Assembly (NCBI RefSeq): GCF_024704365.1
Contig: NZ_JAJDFY010000001.1
Coordinates: forward strand, 787,001 to 851,000
DNA: 64,000 nucleotides
Origin: Thermomonas sp. S9
GTDB taxonomy: Bacteria > Pseudomonadota > Gammaproteobacteria > Xanthomonadales > Xanthomonadaceae
Direction: 5' to 3'
Shown here: positions 56,211 to 64,000 of the stretch, one piece after another
Layout: each line of letters starts with the position of its first letter
Numbering within the stretch: the first letter of the stretch is position 1
Program-made: the position numbers and the translations under genes
The notes under the pieces: model-generated
The model's database searches: none
What the model saw: the letters and a program-made list of their open reading frames with translations, nothing else
Told to the model about the DNA's origin: nothing

Positions 56211-58254
56211 GGGCGTTTGCGCACGTCCTGCGCCGGGGCCGCGGCGGGTGTTGCAGGGGCCGGGCAGATGAAGCCCTTGCGCGGGCCGTCGCTGCGCCCC
56301 AGCAGGCGGTCGGACAGGCGCAGCGCATCGCCGCGCAGGCGCCAGTCATACAGCACGCTGAAGGCCAGCACGCGCATCACATAGTCGCGGGTTTCGCGAT
56401 AGGGAATGGTTTCGATCCAGACATCCGGATCCAGCGCCGGCCGCTGCGCCCGCCAGCGCGCCAGCGGCGCGGGCCCGGCGTTGTAGGCCGCGATCGCCAG
56501 GTACGCCTGGCCGTCGTAGCGGTCCAGCAGCTGGCGCAGGTAGGCGCTGCCGAGGGTGATGTTGGTGTCGGGATCGTAGAGGTCCTCGCCACCGTTCCAC
56601 GGCATGCCGAGGGATATTGCGATCGTCGCGCCAGTGGCAGGCAGCAGCTGCATCAGGCCGCGCGCGTCGGCCCGTGAGCGCGCGCGCGGGTCGAACACGC
56701 TCTCGGCGCGGATCTCGGCGGCCACCCAGGCCGGATCCAGGCCGTTGCGCGCGGACTCGCGGCGGATGCGCTCGGCGTGGTGCAGCGGGAAGCGCAGCAG
56801 GTAGAGCTGCTGCTCGTCGGGGTAGCGCTTGCCGCCCACATTCACCAGCCCGAACACGCCGCGGTCGAACCAGCCGTTGTCCTGCGCCAGCTCCACCGCC
56901 AGCTGGCGCTGGGTGGGGTCCAGGCGTGCCACCGCGGCATTCCACTCGCGCCCGGCCCAAGGGCGGCGGTCCAGCTGGAACAGCTGGATCGCGCGCACCA
57001 GCCCGGGGTCGCGCGCCAGCGCCTGCTTGGCCGCGGTTGGCGCCTCCAGCGTGCGCGGGCACAGCGCATAGGGCTGGTCCAGGCGGTCGGCGGCGAGGAA
57101 GCCGTGGAAGTCGGCCTTCTGCGCCGCCTGCGCGTACAGCGCGCGGGCGCCGGCCGGGTCGCCAGTGAGTTCGCGCAGGCGCGCGGCGAAGTACAGCTCA
57201 GCGGCTGTCGTTGCGCTGTGCCTGCGGCATGCGCGCGATCGCGCCAGCGCGGCCGGCCAGTCGGCGCGCGCCAGCGCCTCGCGCACCCGCCACTCGCGCA
57301 GGCTGTCGTCGTAGGCGGACTCCGGCACCGCCGCCAGCCGGCGCGCCGCGTCCGGCAGGTAGGAGGCCACCGTCCACAGCGCGATCTGGTAGCGCATCCG
57401 GCCCAGCTCGGCCTCGCCGAAGCCCAGCGCCTGCGCCACGCCGGGCAGCAGGGCCTCGGCGCGGTCGGGGTTGGACTTGGCCAGCTTCGCCAGCGCCGCC
57501 GCCGCGACCAGCCGGCTGCGCGCGTTCTTCGGCCACGCCGACACGTCGCCGCCGGGCGCATCGAGATAGGCCGCCCACGCCTGCGCCTGGGCGGCATCGC
57601 CAGGATTGGAAAAGCCGCGCGCGATGCTGCGCATCACCGTGCTCTGGGCAGCCTCCACGGCCTTGTCGAAGCGTTCCCAGCGCAGCGCGTCGGGCAGCCC
57701 GCCCTGCGCCGCCAGCAGGGCGAACGGGGCGTCGCACTGCGCCGGCAGCGATGCGCCGCTGCTGCGCCAGAGCGCCTGCGCCTGCGCGGTCCAGTCTGCA
57801 TCCACCCGGTCCATCGCCATCAGCGCCTGCAGGCGCAGGCAGCGCAGCGCGGGGGGCGTCGATCGCCGGATCCCAGGCGTCCAGGAACGCCGGCCATTCG
57901 TTGCGCCGCGCCAGCGCCGGCAGCTCAGTCGGCGCGGAAGGCGGCGGCCACCGGCTCGCCCTTGTGCGCGGCGAGGAAGGCCGCGCCGCGCGCCGGCGGC
58001 AGGCGGTCGAAGCGGGCGCGCAGCGCGGCGTATTCCAGCCAGCCGGCCAGCGGCTGGCCGCTGAAGCCGGCCAGCACCAGATCGTCCAGCCCGCCGCGGG
58101 ATGTGGCCTCCAGCGCCGCTACCAGCGCGGGATCAGGTGCCGGAATCGTCACCGGCGGACGCGGCGGCAAGAGGGGAGGCTGGGTGGACCGCGCGCCGGT
58201 CGCGCCGGCAACGAGGGGAATCGAGAGCAGCAGAAGGCAGGCGCGCTTGAGCAT
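56207..58254 (-). CDS. slt: Soluble lytic murein transglycosylase, frameshifted
   Basis: About 680 residues, exported (signal [21 protein letters not shown]). The long N-terminal part is the alpha-helical superhelix of Slt70; the C-terminal domain is the goose-lysozyme-like catalytic unit with Glu in [46 protein letters not shown] and [15 protein letters not shown]. It cleaves peptidoglycan to 1,6-anhydro-muropeptides. Frame changes lie near 57925 and 57850 and two nearly cancelling ones near 57200 and 57230. It is transcribed into cca with a four-base overlap. Confidence 0.88.
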
Positions 58255-58273
58255 GGATCGACTATAGCCGAGC

Positions 58274-59116
58274 ATGCATGAACTTCCTGGCGGGCACGGC
58301 ATGGACCTGGCGATGGCGTTTTTCCCGATCTACCTGGCGCTAGGCGCGCTGGCCGGCGTGCTGGCCGGATTGCTGGGCATCGGTGGCGGGCTGGTGCTGG
58401 TGGGGGCGCTGGCGTGGCTGCTGCCGCTGCAGGGCGTGTCCGCTGCGGTGGCCATGCATGCGGCGCTGGCCAGTTCGCTGGCCAGCATCGTGCTGACCGC
58501 GGCCGCCTCGGCGCGCGCGCACCACCGCCGCGGCAGCGTGCTGTGGCCGACGGTGGCCTGGATGGTGCCGGGTGTGCTGCTGGGCGGCTGGCTGGGCAGC
58601 CGCTTCGCGATCGTGCTGGACGGCGACGTGCTGCGCTGGTGCGTGGCCGCCTATTGCGCGCTGGTGGCGATGCAACTGCTGGCTTCGAAGCAGGCGCCCG
58701 CCGGCGCGAGCGGGCGCGTGCCGCGCGGGCCCGGCTACAGCCTGGCCGGGATCGGCATCGGCGGGGTGTCGGCGCTGGTCGGCATCGGCGGCGGTAGTCT
58801 GACCGTGCCGCTGCTGGTCTGGCGCGGGGTGGCGCCGGTGCGCGCGGTGGGCACTTCGTCCGCCTGCGGCATCTTCATCGGCCTGGCCAGCGCGCTGGGC
58901 TACGCGCTGCAGGCGCCGGCGGGTGCGCTGCCGCTGGTTGGCGCGGTGGGGTATGTGTACCTGCCGGCGGCGCTGGGGGTGGCGGTCACCTCGGTGCTGG
59001 CGGCACCGTACGGCACCCGGCTGGCGCACGCCCTGAGCGGGCAGGCGCTGAAGCGGGTGTTCGCCGGATTCCTGTTGCTGGTCGGCGCGGGGTTCGCCTA
59101 CAGCGCGTTGCGCTGA
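58274..59116 (+). CDS. TSUP-family (TauE/SafE) membrane exporter
   Basis: A 280-residue protein with eight hydrophobic helices arranged as two repeats. The repeat motif GVLAGLLGIGGGLVLVGAL in the first half recurs as GVSALVGIGGGSLTVPLLV in the second, the signature of the 4-toluene sulfonate uptake permease family. Members move sulfite, sulfoacetate or related anions out of the cell. The start at 58274 has no clear ribosome site; the Met at 58301 (MDLAMAFF) is an alternative. It diverges from the slt gene by 19 bases. Confidence 0.87.
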   Translation: MHELPGGHGMDLAMAFFPIYLALGALAGVLAGLLGIGGGLVLVGALAWLLPLQGVSAAVAMHAALASSLASIVLTAAASARAHHRRGSVLWPTVAWMVPGVLLGGWLGSRFAIVLDGDVLRWCVAAYCALVAMQLLASKQAPAGASGRVPRGPGYSLAGIGIGGVSALVGIGGGSLTVPLLVWRGVAPVRAVGTSSACGIFIGLASALGYALQAPAGALPLVGAVGYVYLPAALGVAVTSVLAAPYGTRLAHALSGQALKRVFAGFLLLVGAGFAYSALR

Positions 59117-59876
59117 TCAGCGCAGCGCCGCATCCGGCACGTCCAGCTCCATCGACACCGCCAGATGGTCGGACTGCGCGGCCGGCAGCGCTTGCATCGC
59201 CGCCACCGGCAGCGCCGGGGTCACCAGCATGTGGTCGATCGCGCGCTGCGGACGCCACGCGGGGAACGTGGGCAGGCGCTGCGCCGGCGGCTGCAGGCGG
59301 GTCTTGCGGTAGAGCCGCTGCATCTCCGGGGCGGTCGGGGTCGCAGTTGAAGTCGCCCATCAGCACCGCATGCGGGGCCTCCGCCAGCAGCTCGGTGATG
59401 AAGTCCAGCTGCGCGCGCCGCGACTGCGCGCCCAGCGACAGGTGGGCGATCGCCACCAGCAGCCCGGCATCGCCCCTGCCGAAGCGGGCCAGCAGCACGC
59501 CGCGGCCTTTGACCCGCCCCGGCAGCGGATGGTCCTCCACCCGCACCGGCGGCAGCCGGCTCAGCAGGCCGTTGGCGCTGGAAGCCACGCCGCCGACGCG
59601 GCGGTTCGGCTGGTGGCTCCAGTAGGCGAAGCCGGCGCGTTCGGCCAGGTAGTGGGTCTGGTTGGTGAAGCCCGAGCGCAGGCTGCCGGGATCGGCTTCC
59701 TGCAGGCCCACGATGTCGTGCTGGCGGGCCAGCGCCGCGATGCTGTCCAGCGCCCCGCGCTTGTTGCCGGCCGGCAGCACGTGCGACCAGCTGCGCGCCA
59801 GGTAGTCGCGGTAGCCGCGGGTGCTGGAGCCGGCCTGGATGTTCGCGCTCAGCAGGCGCAGCCGGCGGGTGGCCAT
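59117..59876 (-). CDS. Endonuclease/exonuclease/phosphatase-family protein, frameshifted
   Basis: About 253 residues of the DNase I-like EEP superfamily. Conserved pieces are RLLSANIQAGSST at the start, GLQEADPGSLRSGF (metal-binding Glu), FGRGDAGLLVAIAHLSLGAQ, MGDFNCDPD and, after a frame change near 59330, AIDHMLVTP and AQSDHLAVSMEL (catalytic His). No signal peptide is present. Substrate may be nucleic acid, a phospholipid or a phosphosugar. Its stop is adjacent to the convergent TSUP gene stop; it is 13 bases downstream of a dsbA-like gene. Confidence 0.82.
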
Positions 59877-59889
59877 GGACGTGCCGGGA

Positions 59890-60744
59890 TCAGGGCTTCG
59901 GCGCGTCCGCGGGAGCCTTGGCAGGCGCGGGGGCGGCCGGCGTGGCGGCGGCCAGCTTGGCGCGTTCGGCCACGATCAGCTGGTTCATGATCCGGAACAT
60001 GTCGTCCACGGTCTTGCCCTTCACCCGGTACTTGCCGTCGATCAGGAAGGCGGGGGTGCCCATCTGGTCGCCATTGGCGAATGCGGCCTGCATGTAGGCG
60101 CGCGCGCGGTTGACCTTGGTGGCCACCGCGAAGCTCTGCATGCTGCTGAGGAACTGGCGCGGATCGATGCCGTAGTTGGCATAGAACGCGGCGATGTCCT
60201 CCGGGGTGTCCATGCCGCGTTCGCCCTTCAGGGTCTGGTCGACGTGGATGGCGCGGAACAGGGCGTCGTGGGTCTTGTCCTCCACCCCCATCGCCTGCGC
60301 GGCGTAGAACGCCTTGGCGTAGTTGTCCCACATCGAGCCGAACGCGGCCGGCACGTACACGAAGTGGACGTCGGCCGGCAGCTTGGCCTTCATCGCGGTG
60401 ACGGTGGGCTGCACCATCGCGCAGAACGGGCAGACGTAGCCGAAGAACTCCACCACCTCGACCTTGCCGGGCGGGGTGTCGAACGGCTGGCCGTTCGGGA
60501 TCGTCACGTAGTCCACGCCCTCTACCGGCGGCGGCGCCTTGGCGGCGGCCTCCTCGGCGGCCTTCCACGCGGCCTCGGCCTGCGCCTTGCGCTGCGGGTC
60601 TTCGGCGCTCACGGGCTTGGCGGCGGCAGGAGCACTGCTGGCGCCGGTGGCGGTGGCATCGGTAGCGGGTGCCGGCGCGTCGTTCTTGCACGCAGCCAGC
60701 GGCAGTAGGGCGATCAGGAGCAGGGCGTGGCGCAGGGCGGTCAT
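59890..60744 (-). CDS. DsbA-like thiol:disulfide interchange lipoprotein
   Basis: A 284-residue periplasmic protein. The leader MTALRHALLLIALLPLAAC has a lipobox (LAAC, Cys19), so it is probably lipid-anchored. After an Ala/Pro-rich linker and a charged helix (about residues 45-75) comes a DsbA fold with active site GYVCPFCAMV, the cis-Pro loop GTPAFLIDGKYRV, and a helical insertion. It introduces disulfides into exported proteins. It follows a second DsbA-like gene with 11 bases between, and ends with a Pro/Ala/Lys tail. Confidence 0.9.
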   Translation of the reverse strand: MTALRHALLLIALLPLAACKNDAPAPATDATATGASSAPAAAKPVSAEDPQRKAQAEAAWKAAEEAAAKAPPPVEGVDYVTIPNGQPFDTPPGKVEVVEFFGYVCPFCAMVQPTVTAMKAKLPADVHFVYVPAAFGSMWDNYAKAFYAAQAMGVEDKTHDALFRAIHVDQTLKGERGMDTPEDIAAFYANYGIDPRQFLSSMQSFAVATKVNRARAYMQAAFANGDQMGTPAFLIDGKYRVKGKTVDDMFRIMNQLIVAERAKLAAATPAAPAPAKAPADAPKP

Positions 60745-60755
60745 GGCGGTATCGG

Positions 60756-61453
60756 TCAGTGGCGGGGGAAGACGGCTTGCCGGCGGGGGCGGCGGGCCTG
60801 GCCGGCGCGGGGCGCGCCGGGGCCAGCGCGTCGACCACCCGGCGCGCATTGTCGAGCAGGTTCTGATAGCTGTTGCCGAGGATCTGGTAGCGGCCGGCCA
60901 CGATCAGGGTGGGCGTGTCCTCCACCTCGGTACGGCGCTCGAACTCGAACGCGGTGCGCAGCGCCTCCAGCTGCGCCGGCTCGTCCTGCAGCGCGGCCTT
61001 GAGGGCGGCCACGTCCACGCCTTTCACGCGGCTGGCGAAGGCGAGGATCTGCGCGGCGTCGGCATTGCGCGGCAGTTCGCCGGTGTCATGGATGGCGCTG
61101 AACAGGCGCGGGTGCAGCACGCCCAGCGCGCGCGCCTTGCGCGCCGCGAAGTAGATGCGCGCCCACGGATCATTACGGTCGGAGACCCACGGCACCAGCA
61201 CCACCCGCGCATGCGCCGGCAGCTGCTTTTCCCAGGCCTCCAGCATCGGCGCGAAGTGCGCGCAGTGCGGGCAGGTGTAGGCGAACACCTCGGCCACCTC
61301 GACCATCCCCGGCGGCAGCGGCTGGTACGGCTGGCCGTTGTCCAGGGTGCGGTATTGCACGCCTTCGGTCAGCCCCGGCAAGGGCGCCTGCGCGCGCGCG
61401 GGCGCGGCCAGTAGCGGCAACAGCAGGGCAAGCGACAACAGCAGGGTCCGCAT
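60756..61453 (-). CDS. DsbA-like thiol:disulfide interchange protein, frameshifted at the C-terminus
   Basis: About 232 residues. A cleavable signal peptide (MRTLLLSLALLLPLLAAPARA) leads to a DsbA domain with active site AYTCPHCAHF (CPHC, as in E. coli DsbA), MVEVAEVFAY and the cis-Pro region DTPTLIVAGRYQI. After NARRVVDALAPAR the frame would run into the next gene; a one-base shift near 60775 gives the stop at 60756, just before the next gene's ATG. It lies downstream of cytochrome c4, and the two DsbA paralogues probably act together. Confidence 0.82.
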
Positions 61454-61531
61454 GGTCTGAAGGCTCCGGCGGTGGGGACGTCCGTGCGAAGATGCCGCGG
61501 CGACGGCCAACCCAGGGTGAAGCGACCGGCT

Positions 61532-62267
61532 TCAGCGGGCGTGCAGGCCCTGCACATAGCTGGCCAGGGACTGGATCTCCTCGTCGGTCAGCGGCTTGCT
61601 GACCATGGCCATCAGCTGGAACTGGGCCGGGTTCTTGTAGGTGGTGGTGCCGGCGCGGTACTCCTCCAGCCGGCGCGCGACATAGGTGGCAGCCTGCCCA
61701 TGCAGGGCCGGGTAGGGCGGGCCCGGGTTGCCGGCACCGGCCGGGCCGTGGCAGGCCATGCAGGCCGGGATGCCGCGGCTGGCGTCGCCGTCGCGGAACA
61801 GGCGCTGGCCGACCTGGTAGAACTTCAGGCCCTTGTTCGGGCCCTCGGCGATCACGGTGTCGTCGGCCACCCCGGCGCCGGCCTTCTGCGAGGCGAACCA
61901 GGCCCCGACGTCGCGCATGTCCTGCGCGCTGAGCAGGCTGGCGAACGGCATCATCACCCCGGCCAGGCCGCTGGTGCGCTGGCCGGTCTTGAACAGCTCG
62001 AGCCTGCTCGGCGATGTAGCGCTCGGGCATGCCGGCGATGCGCGGGGCGTTCTGCTGCATGGCGTTGCCGTCCATGCCGTGGCAGGCGGCGCACACCCCG
62101 GCCTTGGCCTGCCCGGCCTTGGCGTCGCCCCAGGTGGCCGGCTTTTCGTCCAGCGGTGCGGCCTGCACCGGGGCATTGTCGGGCGCGGCCACCGGCGTGC
62201 TTTGCGCATAGGCGATCGCGGCGATGGCAAGGCAGGCAATGCCGGCTAGGGCGTGGGCAGAACGCAT
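61532..62267 (-). CDS. Diheme cytochrome c4, frameshifted
   Basis: About 245 residues with signal peptide (MRSAHALAGIACLAIAAIAYA) and two heme c motifs, CAACHGMDGNA in the N-terminal half and CMACHGPAGAGNPGP in the C-terminal half, spaced as in cytochrome c4. Methionine ligands are likely in VMMPFAS and FQLMAMVSKPLTDEE. It carries electrons in the periplasm to a terminal oxidase. A frame change near 62002 joins ERYIAEQ to LELFKTGQRTSG. It diverges from engB. Confidence 0.88.
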
Positions 62268-62414
62268 GCGGAACTCCACTGGACGATTGGATGCGGGCGT
62301 GAATCGCCTTATCCGCCCGATTATGGTGGGGCCGGCGGGGGCGGTCAAACCGCGCCCGCGGCGTGGCCAGGCCACGGCCAGACGGCGGGCGGGGAGGCCT
62401 GGGCGTGCGATCCT

Positions 62415-63032
<618 letters not shown>

Positions 63033-63159
63033 GCCCGGCATCGCCTGCCTGTCGCGCGGCGATTGCGCACGCCCGCGGAACACAGAGGCCGCTCCTCTGC
63101 GGCTGCGCCGGATGCGCGCGGCCGGCTATCCTGCCCCACCGTTTCGACAGGCCACGCCG

Positions 63160-64000
63160 ATGTCCGGACCCAGCACCGCCAGCGACGCCCCGATCAGCGA
63201 CCGCCGTCAGCTGGTGGAGGTGCTGGCCTCCGGCGAGAAGCCGCGCAGCGACTGGCGCATCGGCACCGAGCACGAGAAGTTCGGCTTCCGCCTCGATGAC
63301 CTGCGCCCGCCCGCGTTCGACGGCGCGCGCGGGATCGAGGCGCTGCTGACGGGGCTCACCCGCTTTGGCTGGGCGCCCTACGAGGAGGACGGCCGGGTGA
63401 TCGCGCTCACGCGCGAGGGCGCCTCGGTGACGCTGGAGCCGGCCGGGCAGCTGGAACTGTCCGGCGCCCCGCTGGAAACCCTGCATCAAACCTGCAGGGA
63501 AGTCGGCAGCCACCTGCGCGAAGTGCGCGCGGTCGCCGACGAGCTGCAGCTGGGCTTCCTTGGCATGGGCTTCCAGCCGAAGTGGGCGCGCGCGGACATG
63601 CCGTGGATGCCGAAAGGGCGCTACCAGATCATGCGTGCGTACATGCCCAAGGTCGGCAACCTCGGCCTGGACATGATGACCCGCACCTGCACGGTGCAGG
63701 TCAACCTGGACTATGCCAGCGAGGCGGACATGGTGAAGAAGTTCCGCGTCTCGCTGGCGCTGCAGCCGATCGCCACCGCGCTGTTCGCCGATTCGCCGTT
63801 CACCGAAGGCCAGCCCAACGGCTACCAGAGCTACCGCTCGCACATCTGGACCGACACCGATCCCGACCGCACCGGCATGCTGGACTTCGTGTTCGGGGAC
63901 GGCTTCGGCTACGAGCGCTATGTGGACTACCTGCTCGACGTGCCGATGTATTTCGTGCACCGCGACGGCCACTACCACGATGCCAGCGGCAAGTCGTTCC
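63160..64000 (+). CDS. gshA: Glutamate-cysteine ligase, partial
   Basis: The first 280 residues of the plant/alphaproteobacterial-type (class 3) glutamate-cysteine ligase, which makes gamma-glutamylcysteine for glutathione. Visible signatures are [75 protein letters not shown] and [18 protein letters not shown]. The normal length is about 455 residues, so the last 40 percent is beyond the window. There is no strong Shine-Dalgarno sequence before the ATG at 63160. Confidence 0.94.
   Translation, partial: MSGPSTASDAPISDRRQLVEVLASGEKPRSDWRIGTEHEKFGFRLDDLRPPAFDGARGIEALLTGLTRFGWAPYEEDGRVIALTREGASVTLEPAGQLELSGAPLETLHQTCREVGSHLREVRAVADELQLGFLGMGFQPKWARADMPWMPKGRYQIMRAYMPKVGNLGLDMMTRTCTVQVNLDYASEADMVKKFRVSLALQPIATALFADSPFTEGQPNGYQSYRSHIWTDTDPDRTGMLDFVFGDGFGYERYVDYLLDVPMYFVHRDGHYHDASGKSF

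Overview
The window is GC-rich, densely coded DNA from a Gram-negative bacterium. The gene set (a Fur-controlled hemP/TonB heme receptor locus, an autotransporter GDSL esterase, an OlsF-like lipid acyltransferase, UDP-diacylglucosamine hydrolase-like phosphatase, cytochrome c4, gene order rpsU-yqeY-dnaG with tsaD divergent, and a SAH riboswitch in front of ahcY) points to the Xanthomonadaceae, probably the Lysobacter/Luteimonas/Thermomonas side of the family. That placement is inference from gene content, not a measured phylogeny. It looks like ordinary chromosome: one tRNA, no phage, no insertion sequence, no CRISPR array.

Layout. 1-9.2 kb: end of an RND pump, a SpoU methyltransferase, M28 peptidase, mscL, FAA hydrolase, Rieske protein, an SLC13-type transporter, trmB and an esterase autotransporter. 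9.3-14.4 kb: tRNA-Gly(CCC), rimK, an OmpR-type two-component pair, ilvE and a small exported protein. 14.4-22.6 kb: methyl-cycle genes metF and ahcY (with SAH riboswitch) and, further on, metK, surrounding a four-gene thiol-redox cluster headed by a MarR-type regulator with a Cys-rich tail, and the ABC-F protein Uup. 22.7-30.3 kb: OlsF-like acyltransferase overlapping a lipid A-type phosphatase, dusB, nucleoside transporter plus ribokinase, a diguanylate cyclase interrupted by an in-frame stop, and an N-terminally truncated GDT1-family gene. 30.4-34.9 kb: heme uptake operon behind a near-perfect Fur box. 35-39.1 kb: ECF sigma factor and small partner, qmcA-nfeD, gcvT, gcvH. 39.1-40.4 kb: a 740-base non-coding stretch with several hairpins leading into a histone H1-like gene made of 14-residue repeats. 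40.4-50.6 kb: serine hydrolase, LemA plus M48 protease, GMC oxidoreductase, ADP/ATP-translocase-like MFS protein, dnaG, GNAT, yqeY, rpsU. 50.7-55 kb: tsaD and the tightly overlapping folB-SDR-PTPS-MidA-VanZ cluster. 55-64 kb: cca, lytic transglycosylase, TSUP exporter, EEP-family nuclease, two DsbA-like proteins, cytochrome c4, engB and the start of gshA.

A pervasive feature is that about 25 otherwise recognisable genes, including conserved or essential ones (metK, ahcY, tsaD, dusB), are broken by single-base frameshifts, many at G or C runs, with conserved protein sequence continuing in another frame. I read these as indel errors of a draft assembly and give whole-gene spans for them; they are flagged entry by entry. 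Two lesions look different: the TGA inside the GGDEF gene and the missing N-terminus of the GDT1 gene.

The most interesting biology is (i) the SAH riboswitch placed directly after a consensus -10 box, (ii) the divergent redox cluster whose regulator has a four-cysteine tail and appears to be leaderless, (iii) the structured leader of the histone-like gene, and (iv) the folB-SDR-PTPS cluster that could make a reduced pterin.
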